64,000 nt of DNA from Jatrophihabitans endophyticus. GTDB taxonomy: Bacteria; Actinomycetota; Actinomycetes; Mycobacteriales; Jatrophihabitantaceae. Shown piece by piece: positions 35,901-44,099 of this stretch; position 1 is the first letter of the stretch; each line of letters starts with the position of its first letter. The stretch is taken from the NCBI RefSeq assembly GCF_900129455.1, contig NZ_FQVU01000001.1:62001-126000 (forward strand), written 5' to 3'. The notes beneath the pieces are model-generated. The model was not told the origin of the DNA. It searched no databases and saw only the letters and a program-made list of their open reading frames with translations. The position numbers and the translations under genes are program-made.

Positions 35901-37739
35901 CTCGAGCCCGGCCCGTATCTCGGGGTCGTCCGCTTCGGCGACACCGGCATCAGCACCGTGGTCACGGTCGACGCCGGCGAGGACGTCCCCGTGGCGCCCG
36001 GCACGCCGCAGCTCCGACTCGTCACCGACGACGGCTGGGTGGGCCAGGGCAAGGAGCTCGGCGTCCGGGCCAGCGGTCTCACCCCCGGCGAGACGTACGC
36101 GGCGGCGATCGACGACGCGGCACCGGCCCGCAGCGGCACCGCGTCCTCGCGCGGCACGCTCGACTGGCTCGTGCCGGTGCGTGCGACCGTCTCCCCGGGC
36201 GCACACGTCCTGCACCTCACCGGGGCCGGCGCGAACCTCAGCGAGCCGTTCACGGTGACTCCGGTGACCGTCGTCGACGGGTACGGCTCGCCGGCCACCG
36301 CGTTCACGGGCGCGCCGTACGCACGCCTCGCCGTCACCTTCGCCGGGTCGGGCCGGCTGCGGCTGGTCATGAAGGACCCGGGCAGCGGCAAGGTCTACCT
36401 GGACGAGGTCCGGACGGTGACGACGCCGGCGACGTTGCAGACCTTCGTCGCCGAGTCCTCGACGGTCCGGGTCGCGGCGGGTGACGTCGCGGCGAGCGCG
36501 ACCGTCGTGCTCGCCGACGGGTCCACCGGGCCGACGTACACCTTCCCGACGTTCACGGCCGAGTCGGCCGCCCCGGGCACGATCCGGGTCTCGCGGTCGG
36601 CGAAGGACCCGGACGCGGTGGACGTCGCGGTGCAGAACAACGCCGGGACGAGCTTCAACCCGATGGTGCGCTACTACGGCTGCGACAACCGGCTGGTGGT
36701 GGCCAACGGCTACCTGAAGGACGGCGCCTCCACCCAGCGGTGGGACCTCACCGGCTTCCGCCGCGTCGACGTGGTCGACGACTACGGCAACCGGTTGCTC
36801 TCCCACGCCAACACCGGCCCGCACCGCTGCGACGAGGCGCACATCGACGTCGCGCAGAACTACTGGGCGACCGCGACGGCCACGCCCCGGAGCGCGCACG
36901 GCTACGACGCGAAGCATCCGATCTCCCTCACGATCAGCAATCGCTACGCCGCCTACAGCGCCGGCTTCGACCTGGTCGTCGGCGAGGGGACGCACCGGGT
37001 GCGGGGCACGGAGCTCTACTACGAGCAGATCCCGACGCCCCAGGTGACGGCGCCCGGCCCGGTCGTGTCGCGCACGGTCGCGATCCGCCCCGGCGCCGCG
37101 GTGTACGCCTCGTCGGTGTGGGAGGCGCAGAACCCGGCCAACGGCATCCACGTCCTCGCGACCGGATGGGTGGACGTCCCGGCGCTCACGATGGCCGCCC
37201 TGACACCGCCGACGATCACGGCGGGCACGCCACAGCTCACCGGCCACCGCACCGTCGGCTCGCTGCTGCGGGTGGATCCCGGCCGCTGGCGACCGGCGGG
37301 CACGAGGTTCGCGGTGCGCTGGCTGCGCGACGGAAAGGCGATCGGCGGCGCCACCGCGGCGCGCTACCGGCTGACCGGCAAGGACGCCGGTCACCGGATC
37401 GCGGCCGCCGTCACCGGCTCGCTCGACGGCGCGGCCCCGGTCACGAAGCGGACCGCGGCCGTGACGGTGCTGCGCACCCTCACGACCACGCCGCGGCCGC
37501 GACTGCACGGTGCGGCGCGGGTGGGCGAGCGGCTGACGGCCGTGACCGGGCGCTGGCGACCCGCCGCCACGCTGCGTCTGCGGTGGCTGCGCGACGGTCA
37601 CGTCATCGGCTCGGCGCACGGCACGCACTACCGGCTGCGCAAGGCCGATCGCGGCCACCGCATCACCGTCGCCGTCACCGGCCGGCGCACCGGCTACCTG
37701 TCGGTGACCCGCACCAGCCCCGCCCGCCGCGTCCGCTGA
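32952..37739 (+). CDS. Large secreted subtilase (S8) with PA domain and C-terminal Ig-like repeats
   Basis: 1595 residues. Signal peptide about 1-37. An inhibitor-I9 propeptide follows ([18 protein letters not shown]). The S8 domain has Asp203 in [12 protein letters not shown], His294 in [10 protein letters not shown] and Ser618 in [15 protein letters not shown], split by a PA domain (about 430-540, [15 protein letters not shown]). Fn3-like domains follow, a long beta-rich region, then two C-terminal modules of about 80 residues ([20 protein letters not shown] and [20 protein letters not shown]). An extracellular protease. It starts at TTG 32952; no strong ribosome-binding site, but the signal peptide fits. 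No LPxTG anchor. The modules recur in the 1447-aa exoprotein. Confidence 0.92.
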   Translation: MSRHLPRAALRPALRLTVVASLVLTGLGALAAPAGADTPDLRPAGRHGTAAAAQPATPSADYRAGRYVVVLRDDATTTYAGGVPGLRRVLGSTRRFDARSTPARDYASYLRTRQRQVAASVGVTPLATYTLATNGFAADLSAKQAATLAADPRVASVVANTIHKVADAGTSTGYLGLEGQGGVWQSVGGVAAAGKGIVVGVVDTGIAPENPSFAGPALGTDAGSEPYRDGEDIVFAKSDGSAFRGTCQTGTQFPASDCSTKIVGARYFVDGFGRGNIGGTAQGEYVSPRDGSSHGSHTASTAAGDADVAARGAHISGVTPAAKIAVYKACWSGPVATAEDDDGCATADLLSAIDAAVHDGVDVINYSIGAGAASTTDSVTDQAFMRAAAAGIFVAAAGGNAGPDASTLDNASPWITTVAASTIPAPEATVELGDGTKALGASVGVPAAGVTGTLAQAADVATAGAKDPELCAPGSLDPAKAGGRVVLCDRGTYDRVAKSAEVKRAGGIGMVLVNPEPNSTDLDDHAVPTVHVDAQYYPVLHAYAKRADATVTLRAGNTTGTPSVPTPQVAGFSSRGPVEADGSDLVKPDVAAPGVNILAAEASAEGAAPEWGYMSGTSMASPHVAGLAALYLGRHPNATPAEIKSALMTSATDTVDAEGAAVHDPFAQGNGQVHPPGYLDPGLLYLNDVDDWNGYLQGIGEERGVTAIDGSDLNLASIGVGSLPGTQTVTRTVTATAAGTFTAHVTGLAGVTATVSPSTLTFTGAGERKSFTVTFTRDDAALGEFVTGTLTWTDGTTSVRSALAVRPVAFDAPKAVAGTGTVGSAAIRVHVGDPADVALRSEGLAHGARASGTGTVGGDHHRYGLTVPEGSTFLRVDLDAGDDTADLDLTVYRRTGPGLLSEVAQSATGSADERVDVDGVSSGDYVVDIAFYAAGTDHATDQRYQLTSYVVDPAAGDGSFTTSPATIAGTIGDTPTVTATWHDLEPGPYLGVVRFGDTGISTVVTVDAGEDVPVAPGTPQLRLVTDDGWVGQGKELGVRASGLTPGETYAAAIDDAAPARSGTASSRGTLDWLVPVRATVSPGAHVLHLTGAGANLSEPFTVTPVTVVDGYGSPATAFTGAPYARLAVTFAGSGRLRLVMKDPGSGKVYLDEVRTVTTPATLQTFVAESSTVRVAAGDVAASATVVLADGSTGPTYTFPTFTAESAAPGTIRVSRSAKDPDAVDVAVQNNAGTSFNPMVRYYGCDNRLVVANGYLKDGASTQRWDLTGFRRVDVVDDYGNRLLSHANTGPHRCDEAHIDVAQNYWATATATPRSAHGYDAKHPISLTISNRYAAYSAGFDLVVGEGTHRVRGTELYYEQIPTPQVTAPGPVVSRTVAIRPGAAVYASSVWEAQNPANGIHVLATGWVDVPALTMAALTPPTITAGTPQLTGHRTVGSLLRVDPGRWRPAGTRFAVRWLRDGKAIGGATAARYRLTGKDAGHRIAAAVTGSLDGAAPVTKRTAAVTVLRTLTTTPRPRLHGAARVGERLTAVTGRWRPAATLRLRWLRDGHVIGSAHGTHYRLRKADRGHRITVAVTGRRTGYLSVTRTSPARRVR

Positions 37740-37765
37740 CGCAGGTCTCGTTCGGGCACTGTCCT

Positions 37766-37807
37766 ACGGCCCGTGTGCAGCCCGTATACGCGCTGCACAC
37801 GGGCCGT
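37766..37807. repeat. 42-nt near-perfect palindrome after the subtilase gene
   Basis: Perfect 16-bp arms ACGGCCCGTGTGCAGC (37766-37781) and its complement (37792-37807) enclose ten bases whose core CGTATACG is itself palindromic, leaving one mismatched pair. An outer GGTCTC/GAGACC pair (37744-37749, 37821-37826) extends the symmetry. It lies 27 bp after the subtilase stop and is a likely terminator or cruciform-forming element. Confidence 0.85.
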
Positions 37808-37853
37808 GTGACACCCGCGAGAGACCCGTGACGCCGTCGACCATGATCGAGGG

Positions 37854-38894
37854 GTGCGCGTGACGGTGGTGGGCGGCGGGATCAGCGGGCTCGCGACGGC
37901 GGCGCGGCTGCTGGCGGACGGAGCGGCCGTGACCGTCGTGGCGGCCGACGAGCCGGCGCACACCACCTCCTGGCTGGCCGCCGCGGTGTGGTTCCCGACC
38001 CACGCCGGGCCGCCCGAGCTCGTGGCGCGCTGGGGTGGCGAGACCTTCGCCGCGTTCGAGTGGCAGGCGGGGGAGCGGGTGCCCGGGGTGACGATGCGCG
38101 AGTCGCTCGCCCTGTACCGCGAGCCGCCCGGGGCCGCGGACTGGCACGGCCTCGTCGCGTCGCTGCGTTCCGCCCGCTCCGACGAGCTGCCCCCGGGGTA
38201 CGCGCACGGCCTGCGCTTCCGCGTCCCCGCGATCGAGATGCCGCTCTACCTGCCGTGGCTGTTCCAGCACGTGACCGACGCCGGGGGCAGGTTCGTCGCC
38301 CGGCGGCTGGACACGCTCGCCGAGGCCTGGGACGTCGCACCGGCCGACGTCGTCGTCCACTGCGCCGGGCTCGCCGCCGGTCGCCTGACCGGCGACGACA
38401 GCGTCTACCCGGTCCGCGGGCAGATCGTCCGGGTTCCCAATCCCGGCGTCACCATGTCGGTGCGCGACGAGGCCCACCCCGCCGGCCGGGCGTACGTGCA
38501 TCCGCGCTCGCACGACTGCATCCTCGGCGGCACCCTCGACGAGGGGCGCTGGGACACCGAGCCCGACGCCGCCACGACGGCGTCGATCCTGCGACGTTGC
38601 GCCGACCTCGTCCCCGCGCTCGCCGGGGCGCGCCCGATCGAGGCCGTGGCCGGGCTGCGTCCCGGGCGGCCGACCGTCCGGCTCGCCGTCGAGCAGACCG
38701 ACCGCGGCCCCGTGGTGCACAACTACGGGCACGGCGGGTCGGGGGTGACGCTCGCCTGGGGCTGCGCCGCGGCGGCCGCGGCCCTGGTCACCGCGACGAC
38801 AGTGCCGTCCACGACAGTGCCGTCCACGACAGTGCCGTCCAGCCGCCGAGACAGCGGCGCCGACGACCACGGCCGCGGCCCGGAGCTGTCGTAG
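37854..38894 (+). CDS. FAD-dependent D-amino-acid oxidase-like protein
   Basis: 346 residues. The N-terminal Rossmann motif VTVVGGGISGLATAARLL binds FAD. TTSWLAAAVWFPTH, YPVRGQIVRVPN and the C-terminal VVHNYGHGGSGVTLAWGCA are characteristic of D-amino-acid/D-aspartate oxidases, which deaminate D-amino acids with O2 to give H2O2. The tail after residue 315 contains three TTVPS units encoded by a perfect 15-bp tandem repeat (38796-38840). The start is GTG 37854 or 37860; AGGGG suits the latter. The aromatic-lyase gene follows 9 bp later, so an amino-acid catabolic pair is likely. Confidence 0.85.
   Translation: MRVTVVGGGISGLATAARLLADGAAVTVVAADEPAHTTSWLAAAVWFPTHAGPPELVARWGGETFAAFEWQAGERVPGVTMRESLALYREPPGAADWHGLVASLRSARSDELPPGYAHGLRFRVPAIEMPLYLPWLFQHVTDAGGRFVARRLDTLAEAWDVAPADVVVHCAGLAAGRLTGDDSVYPVRGQIVRVPNPGVTMSVRDEAHPAGRAYVHPRSHDCILGGTLDEGRWDTEPDAATTASILRRCADLVPALAGARPIEAVAGLRPGRPTVRLAVEQTDRGPVVHNYGHGGSGVTLAWGCAAAAAALVTATTVPSTTVPSTTVPSSRRDSGADDHGRGPELS
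38796..38840. repeat. Three perfect 15-bp tandem repeats in the oxidase C-terminal tail
   Basis: ACGACAGTGCCGTCC is repeated three times in direct succession, encoding TTVPSTTVPSTTVPS beyond the normal end of the D-amino-acid-oxidase fold. Copy number may vary by slippage. Confidence 0.9.
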
Positions 38895-38903
38895 CGTGCG
38901 GCC

Positions 38904-40364
38904 GTGAACACGATCCGGGTGGACGGGCAGCACCTGTCCGTCGACGAGCTGGTGCCGCTGGCCGGCGGGCCGCTGCGGGTGAGCGTCACCGACGAGGCGC
39001 GTGACCGCGTCCGCCGCTCGCACGAGTGGGCGGTGCGGCTCAGCGACGAGCGACCGATGTACGGGCGGAGCACCGGGGTGGGCGCCAACCGCGAGGTGCG
39101 GATCGAACCGTCCGTGGCGGCGGCGCAGGCGCTGCTGACGAGCCACGCGACCTCGGCCGGTCCGCCCCGGAGCCCCGACCGGGTGCGGGCGCTGCTGCTG
39201 GTGCGCCTCAACCAGCTGTGCGCCGGCGGCTCGGGCGTCTCCCCGCTGGTCGTCGACGAGCTCGCCCGGCTGATCTGCGACGACGCCCTCCCGGTGATCC
39301 ACGAGCACGCCGGGGTGGGCACCGCCGATCTGTCCGCACTCGCCGCGACCGCGCTCGCGGTGCAGGAGCACTCCCGCGGCCACCTCGTCGAGCCGCTGCT
39401 GCTCGGCCCGGACGACGCCCTGCCGTTCCTGTCCAGCAACGCGGCCGCGCTGGCCGACGCCGGCCTCGCGCTCTCGCGCTACTCGCGCGCCGCCCGCAGC
39501 GGGTTGGCCGTCGCTGCGCTCAGCTTCGACGCCCTCGGCGGCAACATCGAGGCGTTCTCCCGCGCCGTCGAGCGGGTGACGCCGATGCTCGGCGCGCGCG
39601 CCACCTGCCGGGCGATGCGGGCACTGATCGGCTCCGAGGCGAGCCACGCGCTGCGCATCCAGGACCCGTACGGTCTGCGCGCCCTGCCGCAGAGCCACGG
39701 TGTGCTGCTCGACTCGCTGGCCGCGCTGCGCGACGCCGTCGACGCCTACGTGAACGCGCCGTCGGAGAACCCGGTCGTGCTGCCCGACGGCGCGGTCGCG
39801 CACCACGGCGGGTTCCACGCGTCGTATCTCTCGGTCGCGAGCGACACCGTCCGCAACGCCGCGGTGCAGTCGGCGCAGCTCGCCCTGCACCGACTCACCT
39901 ACCTCAGCGAGCCGCAGCACACCGGGCTGACCCCGTTCCTCGGTGACGGCACGCCCGGCGCGTCCGGCGTGATGCTGGTGGAGTACGTCGCGGCGTCCGC
40001 GCTCGGCGACCTGCGTGCCGCCGCCGCCCCGGCGGCGGTGCAGACGACGAGCCTGTCGCGCGGCGCGGAGGACACCGCCAGCTTCGCCTCACTCGCCGCC
40101 CGCCAGCTGCTCGACAGCGCGGAGAGCTACGAGCTGCTGGTCGCCGCCGAGCTGCTGAACGCCGTCCGGGCGCACCGGCTGCGGGGTCGCGCGCCGGACG
40201 GGCCGTTGCGCGACGTGCTGGCCGCCTGCGCCGGGCTCGCCGACGACCACCGCGACCGCGACCTCACCGCCGACCTCGAGACCGCCCGCACGCTGATCGC
40301 GCCGCTCACCGAGTTCGTCGACCTGCAGCTGCCCGACACGAGCTGGGAGAACGACCTGGGTTGA
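38904..40364 (+). CDS. Aromatic amino acid lyase family protein with altered MIO triad
   Basis: 486 residues of the histidine/phenylalanine ammonia-lyase superfamily. YGRSTGVGANREV (catalytic Tyr53), SSNAAALADAGLALSRYSRA, and NAPSENPVVLPDGAVAHHGGF are family blocks. The MIO cofactor of these enzymes forms from Ala-Ser-Gly in a GASGDLAPLA context. Here the aligned stretch is VGTADLSALA, that is Gly139-Thr140-Ala141, so MIO formation is doubtful or would have to use Thr. It could be a divergent lyase, an aminomutase or an inactive homologue. GTG start; paired with the D-amino-acid-oxidase gene. Confidence 0.82.
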   Translation: MNTIRVDGQHLSVDELVPLAGGPLRVSVTDEARDRVRRSHEWAVRLSDERPMYGRSTGVGANREVRIEPSVAAAQALLTSHATSAGPPRSPDRVRALLLVRLNQLCAGGSGVSPLVVDELARLICDDALPVIHEHAGVGTADLSALAATALAVQEHSRGHLVEPLLLGPDDALPFLSSNAAALADAGLALSRYSRAARSGLAVAALSFDALGGNIEAFSRAVERVTPMLGARATCRAMRALIGSEASHALRIQDPYGLRALPQSHGVLLDSLAALRDAVDAYVNAPSENPVVLPDGAVAHHGGFHASYLSVASDTVRNAAVQSAQLALHRLTYLSEPQHTGLTPFLGDGTPGASGVMLVEYVAASALGDLRAAAAPAAVQTTSLSRGAEDTASFASLAARQLLDSAESYELLVAAELLNAVRAHRLRGRAPDGPLRDVLAACAGLADDHRDRDLTADLETARTLIAPLTEFVDLQLPDTSWENDLG

Positions 40365-40431
40365 CCCGTCCGCGCCGATCGTGGAGCGACATGCTCGCCG
40401 ATCGAGCAGAATGCTCCACGATCGGGTTGAC
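40358..40431. repeat. Palindrome with nested hairpin, flanked by 8-bp direct repeats
   Basis: Arms CCGATCGTGGAGC (40375-40387) and its complement (40413-40425) enclose a smaller GCTCG-ccgat-CGAGC hairpin. GGGTTGAC occurs at 40358-40365, overlapping the lyase stop, and again at 40424-40431, as if a target duplication. The element separates the lyase gene from the VOC gene and may terminate the lyase transcript. Confidence 0.75.
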
Positions 40432-40439
40432 TGGCCGCC

Positions 40440-40832
40440 GTGCACCGCATCCTGCTGCGCGAGCTCGTCATCGACGCGCCCCCGGAGAGCTTCGCGGCGA
40501 CCCGCGACTTCTGGGCCGCCGCCCTGCTGAGCGAACCCCGGCCGGTCGACGAGTACCCCGAGTTCACTGCGCTGCCCGACCCGGCGTCGCTGTCGTGGGT
40601 GGGCCTGCAGCAGCTCGAGGGCGGCGCCGCTCGCGTGCACCTCGACGTCGAGACCGACGACGTGGACGCCGAGGTGGCGCGACTCGTCAGACTCGGAGCG
40701 ACGAGGGTCGCCGACGGCCGGACGTGGGTGGTGCTCCGCGATCCGGCCGGCCTGCTCTTCTGCGTCGTCCCCGTCGAGTCACCCTGGTTCGCCGAACGCT
40801 CGCGGGTCGTCCCCGACGCCGATTCCCCGTGA
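40440..40832 (+). CDS. VOC superfamily (glyoxalase/bleomycin-resistance fold) protein
   Basis: 130 residues. Two beta-alpha-beta-beta-beta repeats are suggested by RELVIDAPPESFAATRDFWA and VHLDVETDDVDAEVARLVRL with the closing DPAGLLFCVVP. Metal ligands are not clear-cut, so enzymatic activity is uncertain; family members include dioxygenases, isomerases and drug-binding proteins. GTG start at 40440. Its stop lies inside the left edge of the next palindrome. One of four VOC genes in this window. Confidence 0.72.
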   Translation: MHRILLRELVIDAPPESFAATRDFWAAALLSEPRPVDEYPEFTALPDPASLSWVGLQQLEGGAARVHLDVETDDVDAEVARLVRLGATRVADGRTWVVLRDPAGLLFCVVPVESPWFAERSRVVPDADSP

Positions 40833-40882
40833 TCAACAGCGGGTTACCGTCGCCAGGGCGACGACAACCCGCTGTTGATCAC
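40829..40882. terminator. 54-nt palindrome at the convergent VOC/aldehyde dehydrogenase junction
   Basis: Perfect 17-bp arms GTGATCAACAGCGGGTT (40829-40845) and complement (40866-40882) enclose CGTCGCC-AG-GGCGACG, a second perfect stem. Only two base pairs in between are mismatched. It begins at the VOC stop codon and ends 10 bp before the stop of the opposing gene, so it can act as a bidirectional terminator. Confidence 0.85.
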
Positions 40883-40892
40883 CCCCGGGTGG

Positions 40893-42344
40893 TCAGAACG
40901 GGTAGTGGCGCGGGCCCTCCTGGACGGTGATCCAGCGCAGGTCGGTGAACTCGTGGACGCCGGCGAGGCCGCCGAAGCGCCCCCACCCGGACGCCTTGAC
41001 GCCGCCGAAGGGCATCTGCGCCTCGTCGTGCACCGTCGGGCCGTTGACGTGGCAGATGCCGGACTCGATGCGGCCGGCGACCTCGAGGGCCCGGGCGGTA
41101 TCGCGACCGAAGACCGCGGCGGACAGCCCGTAGTCGGTGTCGTTGGCGGCCGCGACCGCGGCGTCGACGCCGGCCACCGTCATGATCGACTTCACCGGCC
41201 CGAACGACTCCTCGCGCCAGATGCGCATCTCGGCGGTGACGTCCGCGACGAGCGTGGGCGCCATCAGCGTGGAGTCGGCCCGACCGCCCACGGCGACCCG
41301 CGCGCCCTGCGCGACGGCGTCGTCGAGCAGCTCGTTGCACCGCTCGACGGTGTCGCGGTCGATGACCGACCCGAGCACCACGTGGCCGGACGGATCACCC
41401 GTCGGCAGCCCCCCGGCCTTGTCGGCGAGCTTGGCCACGAACTCCTCGGCCACCGCCTCGTCGACGACGATCCGCTCGGTCGACATGCAGATCTGCCCGG
41501 AGTTCGCGAACGCGCCGAAGGCGGCGGCGTCCACCGCGGCGTCGACGTCGGCGTCGTCGAGGACGACGAGCGGCGCCTTGCCGCCGAGCTCCAGCACGCT
41601 GGGGGTCAGGTGCTCGCCGCACAGCCGGCCGATGACGCGCCCGACCGCGGTCGAACCGGTGAAGTTCACGCGCCGCACCGCAGGATGGCCGATCATGGCC
41701 TCGACCACCGCCGGCGCGTCGTCGGCCGCGTGCGAGACGAAGTTGACGACGCCGTCGGGCAGCCCCGCCGCGAGCAGCGCGTCGACGATCAGCCGGTGGA
41801 TGCGCGGGCACTTCTCGCTCGCCTTGAACACGACGGTGTTGCCGACGGCGAGGGGAGTCGCGAGCGCGCGGACGCCGAGGATGATCGGCGCGTTCCACGG
41901 CGCCATGCCGAGCACGACGCCGGCCGGTTGCCGCACCGCCATCGCGAGGCTGCCCGGCACGTCGGACGGGATGGTCTCGCCGCGTACCTGCGTGGTGAGC
42001 GACGCCGCCTCGCGCAGCAGCGAGGCACCGAGACCGATGTTGAACTTGGCCCAGTGCGCCGGCGCGCCGGTCTCGGCCACGGTGGCCGCGGCGAAGTCCG
42101 GCGACAGCGCCTGGAGCCGGTCGGCGGCCGCGAGGAGCAGGCGGCGCCGTTCGCCCGGGCCCGTCGCCGCCCAGGCGGGGAACGCGGCGGCGGCGGCCTC
42201 GACGGCCGCGACCGCGTCCGCGGGCGTCGCCGCCGCGGCGGTCGTCGCGACCTCGCCCGTCACCGGGTTGCGGCGCTCGAAGGTCGCGCCGGCGGACGCG
42301 TCCGCGTCGGCGCCACCGATGGACAGCTGCACGTTGTCGGTCAT
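40893..42344 (-). CDS. Aldehyde dehydrogenase (benzaldehyde/salicylaldehyde/vanillin DH-like)
   Basis: 483 residues of the NAD(P)-dependent aldehyde dehydrogenase superfamily. Nucleophile Cys lies in FANSGQICMSTERIVV, general base Glu in VLELGGKAPLVVL, and NAD-binding residues in GMAPWNAPIILG and FTGSTAVGR. FKASEKCPRIH is close to the aromatic-aldehyde group. It oxidises aldehydes to acids in the cytosol; an aromatic substrate is inferred. ATG start, monocistronic, divergent from the DGPF-sigma pair with about 150 bp between. Confidence 0.9.
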   Translation of the reverse strand: MTDNVQLSIGGADADASAGATFERRNPVTGEVATTAAAATPADAVAAVEAAAAAFPAWAATGPGERRRLLLAAADRLQALSPDFAAATVAETGAPAHWAKFNIGLGASLLREAASLTTQVRGETIPSDVPGSLAMAVRQPAGVVLGMAPWNAPIILGVRALATPLAVGNTVVFKASEKCPRIHRLIVDALLAAGLPDGVVNFVSHAADDAPAVVEAMIGHPAVRRVNFTGSTAVGRVIGRLCGEHLTPSVLELGGKAPLVVLDDADVDAAVDAAAFGAFANSGQICMSTERIVVDEAVAEEFVAKLADKAGGLPTGDPSGHVVLGSVIDRDTVERCNELLDDAVAQGARVAVGGRADSTLMAPTLVADVTAEMRIWREESFGPVKSIMTVAGVDAAVAAANDTDYGLSAAVFGRDTARALEVAGRIESGICHVNGPTVHDEAQMPFGGVKASGWGRFGGLAGVHEFTDLRWITVQEGPRHYPF

Positions 42345-42496
42345 GGCCCCACGCTATGGGCCGGGACGGGCGAGGGGGAGAGGTGAGTCGCGAACCGGTC
42401 GCGCCGGCGCCGCGACCGATGTCGAGAACCGGGTGCGGGCTCCGTCATCACCGTGTCGGACGGCATCATGGCCGTCCCGAGGAAAGAGGGAAGTCC

Positions 42497-42904
42497 ATGC
42501 CGAAGTTCCTGCTGCTCAAGCACTACCGCGGCGGCCCGGAGCCCCTGCCCGACTGCACCCCCATGAGCGAGTGGACCCCCGAGGAGATCAGCGCCCACAT
42601 CGCGTTCCAGCACGAGACCGGCCGCATGCTGCGCGAGAACGGCGAGTTCGTGGACGCGCAGGGACTCAGCCCCGACGGCAGCTACGTGCGCTTCGGCGGT
42701 CCCGACGCACCGCCGGTGACCGACGGGCCGTTCCCCGAGGCGAAGGAGCTGATCGCCGGCTGGTTCCTCGTCGACGTCGACTCCGAGGCACGTGCCCACG
42801 AGATCGCCGCGTACGTGTCCTCGGCACCGGGCCAGGGCGGCCGACCCATCTACGAGTGGATCGAGGTGCGCCAGATCATGGGCGCCCCCGCCCAGGACGT
42901 CTGA
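42497..42904 (+). CDS. YCII-related DGPF-type protein, partner of the ECF sigma factor
   Basis: 135 residues from ATG 42497, preceded by GAGGGAAG. The PVTDGPFPEAKELIAGWFLVD block is the DGPF signature of YCII-related proteins; the fold is a small ferredoxin-like dimer. Such proteins are encoded next to ECF42 sigma factors throughout actinobacteria; they are proposed sigma-associated proteins or small enzymes, with no established reaction. The sigma gene starts 10 bp after its stop, so they are cotranscribed. Confidence 0.88.
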   Translation: MPKFLLLKHYRGGPEPLPDCTPMSEWTPEEISAHIAFQHETGRMLRENGEFVDAQGLSPDGSYVRFGGPDAPPVTDGPFPEAKELIAGWFLVDVDSEARAHEIAAYVSSAPGQGGRPIYEWIEVRQIMGAPAQDV

Positions 42905-42914
42905 CCCGCCGCTC

Positions 42915-44066
42915 GTGGACGACGCGCTGCTCCGTCGCCTCGTCCCCGAGGTGCTGGGCGTCCTCGTCGGCCGCGGCATCGACTTCGCGGCGGCCGAGGA
43001 TGCCGTGCAGGACGCACTGCTGGCGGCGCTGCGCACGTGGGACGAACGCCCCCCGAGCGATCCGCGGGGGTGGCTGATCCGCGTCGCGCAGCGCCGCCTG
43101 GTCGACACGTGGCGGGCCGACGCGGCGCGACGCCGGCGCGAGCTCGCCACCGTCGCCGAACCGGGCCCGGGACCGGCCGCGCAGACCGACGACACCGTGC
43201 TGCTGCTGGCGCGATGCTGTCACCCGTCGCTGTCACCCTCGTCGGCCGTCGCGCTCACGCTGCGTGCCGTCGGCGGGCTCACGACGCGGCAGGTCGCCGA
43301 GGCGTTCCTCGTGCCGGAGGCCACCATGGCCCAGCGCATCAGCCGGGCGAAGCGCACGATCGCCGGGGAGGGGATCGGCGCGTCGGGCGACCTGGCCGTC
43401 GTCCTGCACGTGCTCTACCTGATCTTCACCGAAGGGCACACGGGGTCCGTCGACCTCGCCGCCGAGGCGATCCGGTTGACCCGCATGCTCGCCCGCGGCA
43501 CGCCCGACCCCGAGGTCGCCGGGCTGCTCGCGCTCATGCTGCTGACCCACGCCCGGCGCCCGGCGCGCACCGACGACAGCGGCCTGCTGGTCCCGCTCGA
43601 CCGGCAGGACCGCTCCCGGTGGGACACCGCGACGATCGCCGAGGGCGTAGGCATCCTGCAGCGCGCGCTCGCACTCGACCGGCGTGGGCCGTACCAGCTG
43701 CAGGCGGCGATCGCGGCGCTGCACGACGACGCCTCGAGTGCCGACGAGACCGACTGGCCGCAGATCCTCGCGTGGTACGACGAGCTGCTGGCGCTCGGCG
43801 ACAACCCGGCGGTGCGGCTGAACCGGGCCGTCGCGGTGGGCGCCGTCGACGGTCCGCACGCCGGGCTGCGTGCCCTGCAGGGTCTCGACGAGCAGGTGCC
43901 CGAGCTGTACCGGGTGGACGCGGTGCGCGCCCACCTGCACGAGCGGGCGGGGGACGCCGAACTCGCCGCGCAGCTGTACCTGCGGGCCGCCGACCGCACC
44001 CCGCGCTCGGCCGAGCGCACCCACCTGCTGACACAGGCCGCCCGGCTGCGCCGGCCCGTTCGCTGA
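42915..44066 (+). CDS. ECF42-type RNA polymerase sigma factor
   Basis: 383 residues from GTG 42915. Sigma region 2 is AAEDAVQDALLAALRTW with DPRGWLIRVAQRRLVDTWR. Region 4 is LTLRAVGGLTTRQVAEAFLV followed by PEATMAQRISRAKRTI. A long helical C-terminal extension (about 185-383, with TPR-like repeats such as RLNRAVAVGAVDGPHAGLRA) is the DUF6596-type extension known in group ECF42, which is needed for activity there in place of an anti-sigma factor. No anti-sigma gene is adjacent. It probably directs its own DGPF gene and perhaps stress genes. Confidence 0.9.
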   Translation: MDDALLRRLVPEVLGVLVGRGIDFAAAEDAVQDALLAALRTWDERPPSDPRGWLIRVAQRRLVDTWRADAARRRRELATVAEPGPGPAAQTDDTVLLLARCCHPSLSPSSAVALTLRAVGGLTTRQVAEAFLVPEATMAQRISRAKRTIAGEGIGASGDLAVVLHVLYLIFTEGHTGSVDLAAEAIRLTRMLARGTPDPEVAGLLALMLLTHARRPARTDDSGLLVPLDRQDRSRWDTATIAEGVGILQRALALDRRGPYQLQAAIAALHDDASSADETDWPQILAWYDELLALGDNPAVRLNRAVAVGAVDGPHAGLRALQGLDEQVPELYRVDAVRAHLHERAGDAELAAQLYLRAADRTPRSAERTHLLTQAARLRRPVR

Positions 44067-44096
44067 CGAGTCATCGGCCGGGCGACCCGCTCGTCA
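44064..44096. terminator. Hairpin between sigma factor and DinB genes
   Basis: TGACGAG (44064-44070, overlapping the sigma stop) pairs with CTCGTCA (44090-44096) across a 19-nt loop in the 33-bp gap between convergent genes. It is a weak candidate for bidirectional termination. Confidence 0.4.
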
Positions 44097-44099
44097 TCG

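Noticed and set aside
33945-37658. Long antisense frame (over 1200 codons) opposite the subtilase gene
   Set aside because: High-GC codon bias keeps antisense frames open; it has no domain signature, is Arg/Gly/Ala-rich, and overlaps a clearly coding gene.
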